NCBI GenBank assembly: GCA_017436575.1
Contig: JAFSCU010000003.1
Location: 157,073-221,072 of the forward strand
Direction of reading: 5' to 3'
Origin: Oscillospiraceae bacterium
GTDB taxonomy: Bacteria > Bacillota > Clostridia > Oscillospirales > Ruminococcaceae
DNA: 64,000 bases
The translations under genes and the position numbers were made by a program. Positions 25,025-33,182 of this stretch are shown piece after piece; the stretch's first letter is position 1; every line of letters starts with the position of its first letter. A model generated the notes under the pieces. It was not told where the DNA came from and ran no database searches. It worked only from the letters and a program-made list of their open reading frames with translations.

Positions 25025-26272
25025 TTACTTTTTAATCTTTTCCCAATAGGCTTTTGCAGCCTGTTCAGTGCGATTTTCACCATATTGATAATAAATATGG
25101 TCTTTTATTTCATCAGGCAGATACTGCTGATATACCCAATGATTAGGAAATGCGTGTGGATATTTATAGCCTGTTTCATGGGTTGGATTGTGGGAATCAC
25201 GCAGATGTGACGGCACATCACCAAAGCCACCGCGTCTGACCACCGAAGCCGCCGCATCAATGGCAGATTCACCACTGTTGCTTTTTGGTGCAGTGGCAAG
25301 CAGGATAACCGCATCAGCCAGCGGAATTCTGGCTTCCGGCATACCTACCTGCAGTGCAATGTCACAGCAGGCTTTTACTGCTGAAATAGCAGCAGGATAA
25401 GCCAGACCTATATCTTCACAGGCCATAACAAGTATACGGCGTATTGCCGCCAGCATACCGTCAGCTTCAAGCAGGCGTGCCAGATAATGCAGTGCCGCAT
25501 TCTCGTCAGAGCCACGGACTGATTTCTGCAAGGCAGACAGCAGATTGTAATGTTCGTCCCCTGCATTGTCAAAACGGTTTGCACTGCGCTGACTCACCTG
25601 TTTTGCCATTGCTTCATCTATCACCTTTTCGCCTTGTGAAAAGCCGGCCGCTGCAATCAGCAGTTCCAGAGCGTTGAAAGCTTTTCTCATATCGCCACCA
25701 CAGCCGTATGCCAGTACATCAGCCCCTTTTTCTGTAAGGGTTATGTTTTCGCTGTTTTCCCTGTTGTACTTTGCCACAGCTTTTACAAGCCCCTGGCGGA
25801 TATCGTCAGGCTGAAGCGGTTTGAATTCAAATATGGTACTGCGTGAAAGAATAGCATTGAAAATAGCAAAATAGGGGTTTTCTGTGGTAGAGGCAATAAG
25901 TGTTACACTGCCATCCTCCAGTACTTCCAGCAGTGACTGCTGCTGTTTTTTGTTAAGATACTGAATTTCATCCAGATACAGCAATATACCATTTTCAGCA
26001 CCCAAAGTGTTTACCTGGGCTATTATTTCCTTTATATCCGCTGTGGAGCTCTGTGTACCGTTCAGTTTGAACAGCTTTTTGTCTGCCATTTTTGCAATTA
26101 TGCCTGCAACGGTAGTTTTGCCGACGCCTGACGGGCCATAAAAAATCATATTCTGTATGGCTCCATTTTCAATGGCACGGCGGAACACTGCATCTTTATT
26201 CAGCAGATGCTGCTGACCGCACACATCTTCCAGGCTTTCAGGGCGCAGGGCTGCCGCTAATGGTTTGTTCAC
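25025..26272 (-). CDS. rarA: Replication-associated recombination protein A (RarA/MgsA AAA+ ATPase)
   Basis: 415 residues. AAA+ ATPase acting at stalled replication forks. Walker A YGPSGVGKTT (~residue 45-54), Walker B LLYLDEIQYL, sensor 1 ASTTENPYF and the lid domain GCGGDMRKAFNALE are as in RarA; the C-terminal tetramerisation domain ends with KYPHAFPNHWVYQQYLP, typical of the family. Start codon is GTG at 26272, overlapping the stop of the upstream esterase by four bases (GTGA), so translation is coupled to two esterase genes, an odd partner for a replication protein. Confidence 0.95.
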   Translation of the reverse strand: MNKPLAAALRPESLEDVCGQQHLLNKDAVFRRAIENGAIQNMIFYGPSGVGKTTVAGIIAKMADKKLFKLNGTQSSTADIKEIIAQVNTLGAENGILLYLDEIQYLNKKQQQSLLEVLEDGSVTLIASTTENPYFAIFNAILSRSTIFEFKPLQPDDIRQGLVKAVAKYNRENSENITLTEKGADVLAYGCGGDMRKAFNALELLIAAAGFSQGEKVIDEAMAKQVSQRSANRFDNAGDEHYNLLSALQKSVRGSDENAALHYLARLLEADGMLAAIRRILVMACEDIGLAYPAAISAVKACCDIALQVGMPEARIPLADAVILLATAPKSNSGESAIDAAASVVRRGGFGDVPSHLRDSHNPTHETGYKYPHAFPNHWVYQQYLPDEIKDHIYYQYGENRTEQAAKAYWEKIKK

Positions 26273-27114
26273 TCTCTTTCACATCTCCATTTCCGGATTT
26301 CTTTTTCATCATAGTCGTTTTCAAGGAAAAATGCAATGGCGTGAAGAACTGCCCTGTCCCAGAAGGAGTATTCATGGGCGCCGTCCCACTGCCAGAATTT
26401 ATAGTCTGCCAGTGGCAGTGTTTTTGCAAATCGGTCCATCTTCACATTCTGTTTATAAATTCCGATAAGTTCGTCCTGTTTACCGCACATACTGCGGATT
26501 CTTGGCTGCTGGGCTGCAGGCAGTTTTGAAACCTTTTCCAAAAGTTTGAATATACTGTCTTTTTCTGTGATTTCGGCATTGCCACCAAAAGCATTGATAA
26601 AAGATTCCAGACCTGTAACAGGTTTACCTTCTGCCATCATCTGTTTCAGCATATCGGAAATCATTTCCACATCACAAGGGGCTGACATAGGTGCAATGGC
26701 GCTGAACATATCTGGGCGTGACAGACCTATCTTCCATGTTCCATAGCCACCCATTGAAAGGCCTGCCAGAAAAGTTTTTTCTCTTGGAAATTCCAGACCA
26801 AACATGGATTTCAAAAGCAGTGGCAGTTCTTCTGTAACATAGCTGAAATAATTCATGCCGTGCACCATATCTGTGTACCAGCTTTGTGGCGCATTAAGAT
26901 ACACAATAGCCAGCTGGTTGTCGCGTGCATAACGGTTGGTAGCTGACAGTTCCTTGAAATATTTATAGTTTCTGCCAAGACCATGCAGGAAATACACAAT
27001 GGCTTTTGGTTCAATAATGCCTGTCTTGCTGGTGTAGTCGTTTGGCAGATAAAGGTCTATCTCCACTTCCTGTGCCAGTTTGGCTGAATAAAAGCTGGAT
27101 GTAATAAATGCCAT
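26269..27114 (-). CDS. Esterase D/tributyrin-type esterase family protein, copy 1
   Basis: 281 residues, alpha/beta hydrolase of the esterase D / S-formylglutathione hydrolase-like group, no signal peptide. Oxyanion region FLHGLGRNY, nucleophile Ser120 in AGLSMGGYG, likely Asp in CGKQDELI and His in DGAHEYSFW. It is closely similar along its whole length to the gene upstream (27137-27970), so the pair arose by tandem duplication. GGAGG lies 8 bases before the ATG; its stop overlaps the GTG of rarA. The natural substrate (acyl esters, feruloyl or acetyl groups on glycans) cannot be decided here. Confidence 0.85.
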   Translation of the reverse strand: MAFITSSFYSAKLAQEVEIDLYLPNDYTSKTGIIEPKAIVYFLHGLGRNYKYFKELSATNRYARDNQLAIVYLNAPQSWYTDMVHGMNYFSYVTEELPLLLKSMFGLEFPREKTFLAGLSMGGYGTWKIGLSRPDMFSAIAPMSAPCDVEMISDMLKQMMAEGKPVTGLESFINAFGGNAEITEKDSIFKLLEKVSKLPAAQQPRIRSMCGKQDELIGIYKQNVKMDRFAKTLPLADYKFWQWDGAHEYSFWDRAVLHAIAFFLENDYDEKEIRKWRCERE

Positions 27115-27136
27115 TTTTTATACCTCCTGTCGCTGA

Positions 27137-27970
27137 TTACTCAAAATCAATTTCATCCTGCCACAGTTTTATTCTGTCTTTGTCATAATCATTTTCAAGG
27201 AAGAATGAAACTGCGTGCATCATTGCCCTGTCCCAGAACATATATTCGTGACCGCCGGACCAGGACATAAATTTATAGTCTGCCAATGGCAATGTTTTTG
27301 CATATTCGTTAAACTCTACATTCTGTTTATAAATATATGCCAGTTCATCCTGTTTGCCGCACATCAGGCGAATACGTGGCTGCTGGTCAGCAGGCAGTTC
27401 TGAAACTTTTTTGATAAGATACCAAGGGTCATCTGTATCCTGCATATCCAGGTCTTCACCAAAAACATTGATATAAGTCTGTGCTGTGCCTACAGGGCGG
27501 TCTTTCATCATATCTTTCATCTGCTTCATATTTGTAGGTGCAGAGAAAGGTGCAATTGCACCAAACATTTCAGGGTGGTTCAGGCCGATTTTAAGTGTGC
27601 CATAGCCGCCCATTGAAAGACCTGCAAGGAATGTTTTTTCCCTTGGGAAATCAAGATTATAAGCTGATTTGAGAAACACGGGGAGCTCTTCTGTGATATA
27701 TGTGTAATATTTCATACCATATTTCATATCACTGTAAAAGCTCATAGGTGCGCTGATATACACAATTGCCAGATGATTATCCATTGCATAGCGGTTTGCC
27801 GCTGTGTATTCGCGGAAACGTTTGTGGCTGGAACCCATGCCGTGCAGGAAATAAACCACACCTACCGGTGGTTCAATGGATTTTTCTGCCCTGTCGTTTG
27901 GCAGGTAAAGGTCCAGCATTACCTCCTGTTCCAGAACATTTGAATAAAAAGTACCGTTGATAAATGCCAT
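27137..27970 (-). CDS. Esterase D/tributyrin-type esterase family protein, copy 2
   Basis: 277 residues, first gene of the est-est-rarA transcript and paralogue of the next gene. Same architecture: FLHGMGSSH, nucleophile in AGLSMGGYG, CGKQDELAY and GGHEYMFW. Both copies keep the complete triad. The parts that differ most are the cap region after the nucleophile (~residues 140-185), where substrate contacts are expected, so a shift in specificity is plausible. AAAGGAG lies 8 bases before the ATG at 27970. The 22-base gap to copy 1 carries only a ribosome site. Confidence 0.85.
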   Translation of the reverse strand: MAFINGTFYSNVLEQEVMLDLYLPNDRAEKSIEPPVGVVYFLHGMGSSHKRFREYTAANRYAMDNHLAIVYISAPMSFYSDMKYGMKYYTYITEELPVFLKSAYNLDFPREKTFLAGLSMGGYGTLKIGLNHPEMFGAIAPFSAPTNMKQMKDMMKDRPVGTAQTYINVFGEDLDMQDTDDPWYLIKKVSELPADQQPRIRLMCGKQDELAYIYKQNVEFNEYAKTLPLADYKFMSWSGGHEYMFWDRAMMHAVSFFLENDYDKDRIKLWQDEIDFE

Positions 27971-28110
27971 AATATCTCTCCTTTATATTTTAACTTATAT
28001 TTATTATCTCACTTGAATAAATAATTTTTGTGTAAAAAGAGTAAAAGCGTTTATTTTTTCTTATAAATATGATAACATATATTCATACTAAAATAAAAGA
28101 GAGAATTTGT

Positions 28111-28800
28111 ATGAAGAGCAAAAAACAGGCCGCTGAAATAGTGGCATTGCTGGAACAGGAATATCCTATCGCAGAGTGTTTTCTGGACAATGACGGTGCA
28201 TGGCAGCTGCTGGTGGCTGTGCGACTGTCTGCCCAGTGTACCGACCTGCGTGTAAACGCCACCACACCTGTTCTGTTTGAAAAGTTTCCTACCATAGATG
28301 CACTGGCAGATGCAGATGTGAAAGAAATTACAGAAATAGTAAAACCCTGCGGTCTGGGCAACAGTAAAGCCAGGGATATAAAGCGGTGCATGACAATGCT
28401 GCGTGATGAATATAACAGCGTTGTTCCGGACAATATGGATGATTTGCTGAAACTGCCAGGTGTCGGCAGAAAAAGCGCGAATCTTATTATCGGCGACGTA
28501 TATGGTAAACCTGCCATAGTGGCAGATACCCACTGCATCCGTCTGTCAAACCGTTTGGGATTTATGAAAAAAAATGATAAATCCAGCACTGACCCTGTAA
28601 AAGTGGAAATGCAGCTGAAAAAAGTAATCGCACCTGAAAAGCAGAATGATTTTTGCCATCGTCTGGTGGAACACGGCCGTGCAGTATGTACTGCCAGAAA
28701 ACCATATTGCGAAAAATGTGTGCTGGCCAGTGTGTGTGACTATAAACAGGCACTGGATAAGGAAGCTGAAAAACAGGCAAAGAAAACCACAAACAAATAG
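28111..28800 (+). CDS. nth: Endonuclease III (DNA glycosylase/AP lyase)
   Basis: 229 residues. Removes oxidised pyrimidines and cuts at the abasic site. The helix-hairpin-helix LPGVGRKSANLI supplies the catalytic Lys, VADTHCIRLSNRLG the catalytic Asp, and CTARKPYCEKCVLASVC is the C-x6-C-x2-C-x5-C site of the [4Fe-4S] cluster. The ATG at 28111 is chosen because the domain normally starts a few residues before the AAEIVALLEQEYP helix; the longer frame lacks a ribosome site. It reads away from the esterase operon. A Lys-rich tail ends the protein. Confidence 0.96.
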   Translation: MKSKKQAAEIVALLEQEYPIAECFLDNDGAWQLLVAVRLSAQCTDLRVNATTPVLFEKFPTIDALADADVKEITEIVKPCGLGNSKARDIKRCMTMLRDEYNSVVPDNMDDLLKLPGVGRKSANLIIGDVYGKPAIVADTHCIRLSNRLGFMKKNDKSSTDPVKVEMQLKKVIAPEKQNDFCHRLVEHGRAVCTARKPYCEKCVLASVCDYKQALDKEAEKQAKKTTNK

Positions 28801-28851
28801 TTGAATATTTTTCAGGGGGCAATGTGAACCACCCCCTGTATTATAAAGATA

Positions 28852-28892
28852 AAAAACACCCCTGTGACAAAAATCACAGGGGTGTTTTTATG
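28852..28892 (+). terminator. Terminator after nth
   Basis: 16-bp perfect stem AAAAACACCCCTGTGA / TCACAGGGGTGTTTTT (28852-28889). A second hairpin CAGGGGG / CCCCCTG (28813-28838) precedes it without a T-run. Confidence 0.88.
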
Positions 28893-28920
28893 AATTTATT
28901 TGAAGGATTTTACCTGATAT

Positions 28921-29185
28921 GCGTTTTAAGGCCGGTATACCCGGCCACTTTTCAGTGTGAATTTAATACTCAGGAGGTCTTCTTAAGACCACAGTTATTA
29001 TATTGCATTGACAAAAAAATATCAATGCACAAATATCACAAACTTTGTTAAAATTGTATCAATAAAATTATATCAGTTTCATAAAAGCAACAAAAAACCC
29101 GCCGAAGCGGGTCTTTTGCAAGAGAAAAAGTATATGAGGAAATGCAAGACAATAACGCCAGCCTATTGCGTTATTAATCTTTGAA
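28921..29185 (+). ncRNA. Structured RNA upstream of hpf, raiA-motif candidate
   Basis: This stretch has no credible gene but holds five separate perfect hairpins: GGCCGG/CCGGCC (28930-28946), GGTCTT/AAGACC (28976-28990), TGCATTGA/TCAATGCA (29004-29029), ACCCGC-CGAA-GCGGGT (29097-29112) and AATAACGC/GCGTTATT (29151-29175), joined by AT-rich linkers. It lies just upstream of hpf (also called raiA), which has its own promoter further down, so this would be an independent or long leader RNA. Position, size (~200-260 bases) and complexity match the raiA RNA motif known from Clostridia. I could not confirm consensus bases or exact ends. Confidence 0.55.
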
Positions 29186-29318
29186 TATATTATAACCTTA
29201 CAAATATAAAAAAATTGTCAAAAATTCGTGGTAATTTTATGAAAATTGTGAAAATTACCTGTTTAACACAATCAAAATTAAGTTTTTATGCAAAATGTTA
29301 AACTTTCGTGAAAATCTC

Positions 29319-29347
29319 TTGAAAACTTTTATGCAAATTGTTATAAT
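29319..29347 (+). promoter_or_regulatory. Promoter of hpf
   Basis: TTGAAA (29319-29324), 17-base spacer, TATAAT (29342-29347), 58 bases before the start codon. Confidence 0.75.
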
Positions 29348-29404
29348 GTAGTAAAGATAATCAAATAACAAGATTATCGGTCCTTATAAAAAGGAGGCAT
29401 CAAT

Positions 29405-29923
29405 ATGAAAGTTACAACAATAGGCAGAAAAGTTTCACTTAAGGACAATTTTTTACAGAGAGTTGAAGACCGTCTGGGCAAGCTGGATAAATTCTTCTCC
29501 GACAATGCCGAAGCTACAGTAACTGTAACTGTAGAAAAGAAATGGCAGACAGTGGAAATTGCCATCAAAGACAGAAAAATGCAGTTCCGCAGTGAACAGA
29601 GCGCAGACAGTATGGAACTGGCGCTGGAAGATGCCGTAGATAATCTGGAAGGCCAGATTATCAAAAACAAAGAAAAAATCCATAGAAAATTCAACGGCTA
29701 TGCTTACTTTGACGACCTGGCAGGCGTAGCAGACGATATGGATGACTATGAAGTTGTTCGCAAAAAAGTATTTGCTCTCCAGCCACAGAGCGTGGACGAT
29801 GCAATTCTTGAAATGAACATGTTGGGCCACACATTCTTTATGTTCAAAGATATTGTAACAGAAGAAATCAACGTTGTTTATAAACGTAAAGATGGCAATT
29901 ATGGCCTTCTGATTCCGGAATAA
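29405..29923 (+). CDS. hpf: Ribosome hibernation promoting factor, long form (HPF/RaiA)
   Basis: 172 residues. Binds the 30S decoding region and, in the long form, dimerises ribosomes into 100S particles during starvation. The N-terminal S30AE domain covers residues ~1-100 (MKVTTIGRKVSLKDN, LGKLDKFF, VEKKWQTVEIAI), followed by a linker and the dimerisation domain at ~115-172 (EVVRKKVFALQPQSVDDAIL, MNMLGHTFFMF, GNYGLLIPE). AAGGAGG sits 8 bases before the ATG. The upstream structured RNA strengthens the assignment. Confidence 0.96.
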   Translation: MKVTTIGRKVSLKDNFLQRVEDRLGKLDKFFSDNAEATVTVTVEKKWQTVEIAIKDRKMQFRSEQSADSMELALEDAVDNLEGQIIKNKEKIHRKFNGYAYFDDLAGVADDMDDYEVVRKKVFALQPQSVDDAILEMNMLGHTFFMFKDIVTEEINVVYKRKDGNYGLLIPE

Positions 29924-29987
29924 TCAAGGATATGACAGTTAATCTGTATTAATACGCTATCATCTCCTCTCTCTATATAACAAATCA

Positions 29988-30017
29988 AAGGACAGGGCCA
30001 TTGGCCCTGTCTTTTGT
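29988..30017 (+). terminator. Terminator of hpf
   Basis: Stem GACAGGGCCA / TGGCCCTGTC (29991-30011) with a very short loop, then TTTTGTG. Confidence 0.7.
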
Positions 30018-30024
30018 GTAAGGA

Positions 30025-30052
30025 TTGTTTCTGAATAATAATAGTTTATAAT
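30025..30052 (+). promoter_or_regulatory. Promoter of the PLP-enzyme gene
   Basis: TTGTTT (30025-30030), 16-base spacer, TATAAT (30047-30052), 27 bases before the start codon. Confidence 0.6.
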
Positions 30053-30078
30053 AAAGAAAACCACTTGTGGAGGTAAAA

Positions 30079-31065
30079 ATGAAACTGAGAGGTATAATGG
30101 ATAATATTCCAAAGGAAAGGCTGGCACCGCTGCCAACACCACTGCAAAGACTGGAAAACACAGAAAAACTGATTGGTGCAAATAATAAAATGTACATAAA
30201 ACGCGACGACCTGACAGGTGTAGGCAGTGGCGGCAACAAAGTGAGATGTATGGAATATATCATAGGTCGGGCAAAGGCTGAAGGATGTGTGGGTGTGCTG
30301 GCCTCCGGCAACGGCCAGAGCAACCTGTGTTCCCTGGCGGCTGCATCTGCCGCAAAAGCCGGTATGAAATGTTATATTGTACACAACAGCGACAAGCCGG
30401 AAACTTCGGTGGGCAATTCTCTGCTGAACGACCTGCTGGGTGTGGAAAGAGAGTATATGGGTGCCTGCGACAGCAGCATAAGAGAGAAATATGTATATGA
30501 AGTAATAGACCGTCTGGCACAGAAAGGCGAAAAATATTATCTTATCCGAAACGGTGCCACAACAGGCCACGGCGCATTGGGGTATGTAAATGCCATAATC
30601 GAACTTATGGACCAGTGTAAAAAAGAAAACCTTGATATAAAACACATATTTGCACCGGGTGGCAATGGCGGTATAGCATCGGGCCTTGTTTACGGCAATG
30701 CACTGATGGGTTTCCCTTTCACAGTACATATTATCAGTGTTGAAGATACAAAACCTGTGCTGATTGAGCACATTGAAAACACAATAAAGGAAATTGAAGA
30801 AATCACCGATCTGCCTTTTGAATATGAAGTGGACAAAGCCGCAGATATAGTGGACAGATATATGGGTGCCGGCTGGAGTTGCAATACACCTGAAAGCGAA
30901 AATGAAGTACTGGAATTTGTGCGCACTGAAGGCATTTACATAGAAAATGTATACACATCAAAGCTGATGTACGGCTATAAGGATATGGTGAAAAAAGGCG
31001 AAATTAAAGGTGACAGCCTGGTTATCCACACAGGCGGTTTCGGCAGCCTGTTCAGCCAGTATTGA
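30079..31065 (+). CDS. PLP-dependent D-cysteine desulfhydrase / ACC deaminase family enzyme
   Basis: 328 residues, fold-type II PLP enzyme. The PLP lysine is in GVGSGGNKVRCMEY (~residue 55) and the opening segment PLPTPLQRLENTEKLIG is characteristic of the D-cysteine desulfhydrase / 1-aminocyclopropane-1-carboxylate deaminase family; ASGNGQSN is the substrate carboxylate loop and GGNGGIASGL binds the phosphate. Most likely it breaks down D-cysteine to pyruvate, ammonia and sulfide, but beta-chloro-D-alanine and similar substrates are also known for the family. GGAGGT lies 5 bases before the ATG. Two small membrane-anchored proteins follow closely and may share the transcript. Confidence 0.85.
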   Translation: MKLRGIMDNIPKERLAPLPTPLQRLENTEKLIGANNKMYIKRDDLTGVGSGGNKVRCMEYIIGRAKAEGCVGVLASGNGQSNLCSLAAASAAKAGMKCYIVHNSDKPETSVGNSLLNDLLGVEREYMGACDSSIREKYVYEVIDRLAQKGEKYYLIRNGATTGHGALGYVNAIIELMDQCKKENLDIKHIFAPGGNGGIASGLVYGNALMGFPFTVHIISVEDTKPVLIEHIENTIKEIEEITDLPFEYEVDKAADIVDRYMGAGWSCNTPESENEVLEFVRTEGIYIENVYTSKLMYGYKDMVKKGEIKGDSLVIHTGGFGSLFSQY

Positions 31066-31088
31066 TTGGAATTGAAAGGCATTTACGT

Positions 31089-31460
31089 ATGAAACTGTTT
31101 TTTATGCTTATGGTGTTAAGTGTACCTGCGCTGGTAATAAGCCATTATGTGTCATTACATAAGAAAAACAAAATTCTTATGGAAGAAATGAACCAGCCTG
31201 TGCAACTGCCTGATATGGATAGTGTTTATGCCACTGTGCTGAAAAAAGATGTATTTATGGAGAAAAACGTGCTTTCCCCTGAAAAGATTGTGCGTACACA
31301 TCAGATTATATATACAGTGCAGTTTCTGACAGAAGACAATCAGACGGTTGAATACACTGTGCCGGAAGAACTGTATGACTGCATCTATATCGGTCAGAAA
31401 GGTATACTGGCAACTGTTAATGGGGAATTTTTTGATTTTGGCTATGGAGCAGATATATGA
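31089..31460 (+). CDS. Membrane-anchored small beta-domain protein (DUF2500/DUF7489-like)
   Basis: 123 residues from the ATG at 31089 (GAAAGG 11 bases upstream). One membrane helix at residues ~3-20 (FFMLMVLSVPALVISHY) followed by a short basic stretch, then a domain of about 80 residues with the pattern IIYTVQFLTEDNQTVEYTVPEELY and GQKGILATVNGEFFDF. That pattern is reminiscent of DUF2500-type domains (small beta barrels under one membrane helix), function unknown. It sits 23 bases after the PLP-enzyme gene and 16 bases before the GNAT fusion gene, so the three probably form one operon. Confidence 0.7.
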   Translation: MKLFFMLMVLSVPALVISHYVSLHKKNKILMEEMNQPVQLPDMDSVYATVLKKDVFMEKNVLSPEKIVRTHQIIYTVQFLTEDNQTVEYTVPEELYDCIYIGQKGILATVNGEFFDFGYGADI

Positions 31461-31476
31461 CAGAGAGGAGTATTTT

Positions 31477-32112
31477 ATGTCAATACCTTTTGGAAGTGAA
31501 TGGGCACCTGCTTTCAGACAACTTGCAGATATATCACAGATTATTTTAACTGTGGGACCAATTATTTTACTGGGAATTTTTTTGATTATAAAAATCAAAT
31601 CCAAACAGCAGGACGAAGATATTCTGTATAATCTGACACAACTGGAACTGCTGGACAATTACAACAGAAACGAACTAATAAAAATTGACCGCAGCGATAT
31701 ACCTGTGGAATTTGCCGCAAAAGCAGAAGATACCATCGCAATGGCTGACTATGGCAAAAACTTAGGTCTTCCGGGCAAGTGTTTCGCAATAAAATACAAC
31801 AAGAATTATGTGGGTATTCTTTTAATAGGCAAGGCTGTGGCAAATGCCGCTGACCCTGTGGAACTGAAAGAAACAGACTATTTCAGGGTAATGGGATTTT
31901 TTATTAAAAGCAAATATCATGGCTTGGGCATAGGTACAACAGCCCTGCAAAAGGCTATTGATGAAATACACAGTGAATACGGCCCTGTAACGTTGTTGCT
32001 GGAATGCCATAAAGACAATGAAAAAGGTCTGGCTTTCTATGAAAAAAACGGTTTTGTGAACACAGGTAAAATGAACGCCAAAGGTACAGATTATTTTATG
32101 ATTTTAAAATAG
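31477..32112 (+). CDS. GNAT acetyltransferase with N-terminal membrane anchor
   Basis: 211 residues from the ATG at 31477, behind AGAGAGGAG. Residues ~20-43 (QIILTVGPIILLGIFLIIKIK) form one membrane helix; a short linker leads to a GNAT acetyl-CoA transferase domain (~residues 66-211) whose acetyl-CoA loop is HGLGIGTTALQKAI and whose closing motif is NEKGLAFYEKNGFVNTG. Ordinary members of this family are soluble and begin where the domain begins here, so this looks like a fusion that fixes the enzyme to the inner membrane face. The frame is continuous with uniform codon use. Substrate unknown. Confidence 0.8.
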   Translation: MSIPFGSEWAPAFRQLADISQIILTVGPIILLGIFLIIKIKSKQQDEDILYNLTQLELLDNYNRNELIKIDRSDIPVEFAAKAEDTIAMADYGKNLGLPGKCFAIKYNKNYVGILLIGKAVANAADPVELKETDYFRVMGFFIKSKYHGLGIGTTALQKAIDEIHSEYGPVTLLLECHKDNEKGLAFYEKNGFVNTGKMNAKGTDYFMILK

Positions 32113-32121
32113 TATACAGTC

Positions 32122-32158
32122 AAAGAGACAGGAGTTATACTGTCTCTTTTGTTTTTTT
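32122..32158 (+). terminator. Terminator after the GNAT fusion gene
   Basis: 10-bp perfect stem AAAGAGACAG / CTGTCTCTTT (32122-32149), then TGTTTTTTT. Confidence 0.85.
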
Positions 32159-32178
32159 GAGTGATTGATTATTGTGTT

Positions 32179-32216
32179 TTCTTCTACTCGTTTCACTCTC
32201 TCAGAATGACATTGTG
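32179..32216 (-). repeat. Degenerate dispersed repeat (TGTCATTCTGA family)
   Basis: Minus strand reads TGTCATTCTGAGAGAGTGAA and continues with an ACGAGTAGAAG-like end, a divergent copy of the element that forms the terminator at 24977-25016. Confidence 0.45.
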
Positions 32217-32281
32217 ACAGTTTTGTGGATATATGATTTATTATAAAGAAAACATCTTCAGTGTGTATAAAAATAATTCAC

Positions 32282-32313
32282 ACAAAACAAAAGGCAGGTA
32301 GCCCCTGCCTTTT
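32282..32313 (-). terminator. Terminator of the isochorismatase-fold hydrolase gene
   Basis: 10-bp stem AAAAGGCAGG / CCTGCCTTTT (32289-32313), followed on the minus strand by GTTTTG. Confidence 0.8.
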
Positions 32314-32332
32314 CATCGTTTCAATATCAGAT

Positions 32333-32869
32333 TTATACTATTTCCACACCCAGGCCTTTCAGCACTTCAATGGCATGATGCTGCATATCTCCAAGTGCTG
32401 CTGTGGCATCTTCATGGACAATAATTTTTGCATCTTTAAAATGTGTCTGGCACAGCACTACATTGGACAGAACACAGATGTTTGTTACAACACCACAGAA
32501 TTCTATCACATCGGGTGCACCTGAAAAAGCCTCTTCCAGTGTCCGGCACAATTTGTCACTGCCAAAAGTTTCTTTTTCCAGTATAACGGCATTAGGGGTA
32601 ACCACATCTTCAAAATCTGCCAGTCTGCCATACAGTCCATGACCCGGTGTACCTTTGATGCAGTGTGGAACAGGCAGAAATTTGCCTTCGCGTGTTTCCA
32701 TATAGTTTTCATAATGGGTGTCTTTTGTAAAGACAATAAAATCCCTGTTGGCCATAGCTTTAGCCACAAGGGTGTAGATTTTGTCCGCCACGTTTTCTGC
32801 CGCCAGAAAACCCAGTGAGCCATCTACAAAATCATTCTGATAATCTACTACAATCAATGCTTTTTTCAT
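32333..32869 (-). CDS. Isochorismatase-fold cysteine hydrolase, nicotinamidase-like
   Basis: 178 residues. ALIVVDYQNDFVDGSLG gives the catalytic Asp9 and the start of the metal site; the nucleophile Cys is in CGVVTNICVLSNV and the general-base Lys is likely in EKETFGSDK. THYENYMETREG and PHCIKGTPGHGL are typical of the nicotinamidase/pyrazinamidase branch, which turns nicotinamide into nicotinate for NAD salvage; a general amide hydrolase role is the alternative. GGGGAGG precedes the ATG. Single-gene unit with its own promoter. Confidence 0.85.
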   Translation of the reverse strand: MKKALIVVDYQNDFVDGSLGFLAAENVADKIYTLVAKAMANRDFIVFTKDTHYENYMETREGKFLPVPHCIKGTPGHGLYGRLADFEDVVTPNAVILEKETFGSDKLCRTLEEAFSGAPDVIEFCGVVTNICVLSNVVLCQTHFKDAKIIVHEDATAALGDMQHHAIEVLKGLGVEIV

Positions 32870-32903
32870 AAATCATTTCGCCTCCCCTGTAGATTTCATA
32901 TAT

Positions 32904-32932
32904 ATTTTACCACATACGGCATACATTTGAAA
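32904..32932 (-). promoter_or_regulatory. Promoter of the nicotinamidase-like gene
   Basis: TTTCAA (32927-32932), 17-base spacer, TAAAAT (32904-32909). Confidence 0.55.
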
Positions 32933-33182
32933 GTGACAGAATTACATTTACCGATAAAAATAATAAATAATATTTGTTAAAAAATAAATTATCTTAATTG
33001 TTTAGTAAATATCAACAATATAAAAGTTGGATTTTCTACACTGTTTTGTTAAAAAATTATGTGAAAAATATTTAAAAAATCCAATGTTTATGATACAATT
33101 TTTGTAATGTTTGTGCAAGTTAGCACAAAAGGGATATTAAGACGTATTTAAAAATCTTTTAAGAAGGGGGTTCATTTATATT
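32933..33182 (+). other. AT-rich leader/promoter region of the EF-G-like gene
   Basis: No gene here. The likely -10 is TACAAT at 33094-33099, giving a leader of about 75 bases that ends in AAGAAGGGGG before the start codon. The -35 is poor. I see no strong hairpin or riboswitch. Confidence 0.45.

Noticed and set aside
28824-29051. 75-codon plus-strand frame after nth
   Set aside because: It contains the nth terminator and hairpins of the structured RNA, and has no ribosome site; no protein-like pattern.
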